Source: Novispirillum itersonii (lineage in GTDB: Bacteria > Pseudomonadota > Alphaproteobacteria > Rhodospirillales > Rhodospirillaceae). From it: 64,000 nt of DNA. The notes beneath the pieces are model-generated. The model saw nothing but the letters and a program-made list of their open reading frames with translations. It did no database searches and was not told the origin of the DNA. Both the position numbers and the translations under genes were made by a program. The DNA lies in the NCBI RefSeq assembly GCF_014205675.1, contig NZ_JACIIX010000004.1:186001-250000 (forward strand). The letters are read 5' to 3'. The stretch's first letter is position 1. Each line of letters starts with the position of its first letter. Positions 63,710 to 64,000 of the stretch are shown piece by piece.

Positions 63710-64000
63710 GGCCCCCTGCCGACGGACGACACAGGGCACGGGACGAATCGGCCTCGATGAAGTCGATGACATCCTTGACCGCCGACAGACCGGCATAGGC
63801 CGTCTTCACCGCCTGCACACGATCCGACAGGACCGTGTCATCAGCGGTCAGGAACAGATCCTTGTAAGCATTGCGCAGCCCATGGATCTCTTCCCGGCTG
63901 TAGCCGCGGCGCTTGATACCGACCAGATTCAGGCCTTCAAGGCGGGCGCGGTTGCCCATAACCGTTCCGTAAGGAATGACATCATTCTCGACGCCGGACA
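63699..64000 (-). CDS. lpxA: UDP-N-acetylglucosamine acyltransferase LpxA, C-terminal part (continues past the window)
   Basis: The last ~100 residues are in the window. ENDVIPYGTVMGNRARLEGLNLVGIKRRGY is the well-known end of the LpxA left-handed beta helix, followed by SREEIHGLRNAYKDLF in the helical tail. LpxA starts lipid A synthesis by acylating UDP-GlcNAc. The frame stays open to the window edge, so the start lies beyond 64000. Confidence 0.95.
   Translation of the reverse strand, partial: SGVENDVIPYGTVMGNRARLEGLNLVGIKRRGYSREEIHGLRNAYKDLFLTADDTVLSDRVQAVKTAYAGLSAVKDVIDFIEADSSRALCRPSAGGHAA

Overview
The window is about 64 kb of GC-rich, gene-dense chromosomal DNA that looks alphaproteobacterial, most likely Rhodospirillales-like. 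The lineage call is inferred from gene content: a pdhA, pdhB (E1-beta with its own lipoyl domain), pdhC, lpd, lipA, COQ10/RatA-like run preceded by an ftsB-like gene; an lpxA-lpxI-lpxB run using LpxI rather than LpxH; homospermidine synthase; a bactofilin overlapping its M23 peptidase; and an aa3-type cytochrome oxidase operon. I see no phage, transposase, integrase, CRISPR array or rRNA.

Layout. 1-4.8 kb: end of a lytic transglycosylase, bactofilin and M23 peptidase, then pgpA and pncC. 4.8-12.5 kb: the pyruvate dehydrogenase/lipoate operon and an ftsB-like gene. 12.6-14.7 kb: a divergent metal-efflux pair (dmeF/dmeR) with operator-like palindromes, and tag. 14.8-19.4 kb: ornithine decarboxylase 1, spermidine synthase, rlmJ and a DUF2817 peptidase. 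19.5-27 kb: an MFS transporter, a DUF6134 protein, an orphan PstS-like protein, divergent nnrU/nnrS with an FNR-type box, and mnmC. 27-31 kb: ctaC-ctaD-ctaG-ctaE. 31.7-37.6 kb: homospermidine synthase, a GNAT enzyme, ornithine decarboxylase 2 with a long leader, an XRE-cupin regulator and a divergent omega-aminotransferase. 37.7-41.9 kb: GtrA, a GT39-like transferase, a GT2 enzyme and a divergent ChbG/YdjC deacetylase, a likely lipid-linked sugar modification set. 42-48.4 kb: rimO, two tandem diguanylate cyclases, and a MocR regulator divergent from a PNPOx-like gene. 48.5-52.1 kb: two identical tRNA-Val(GAC) genes, an N-formylglutamate amidohydrolase-like gene and a second M23 peptidase. 52.1-61.1 kb: a TetR-HlyD-ABC-permease efflux operon with a large palindrome in front, an ArgO/LysE exporter and an RND pump with its adaptor. 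61.2-64 kb: gloA, lpxB, lpxI and the end of lpxA.

Themes. The window is rich in polyamine metabolism (two ornithine decarboxylases, spermidine and homospermidine synthases, a probable polyamine-related aminotransferase and regulator), envelope and lipid A biology (lpx genes, GtrA/GT2/GT39/ChbG, M23 and Slt enzymes, bactofilin) and efflux. No wholly new system could be proven from sequence alone. The best candidates for follow-up are the GtrA-GT39-GT2-ChbG cluster, the long structured leader of ornithine decarboxylase 2, the orphan CsoR-like palindromes after dmeR, and the inverted repeat between the MocR regulator and its neighbour.
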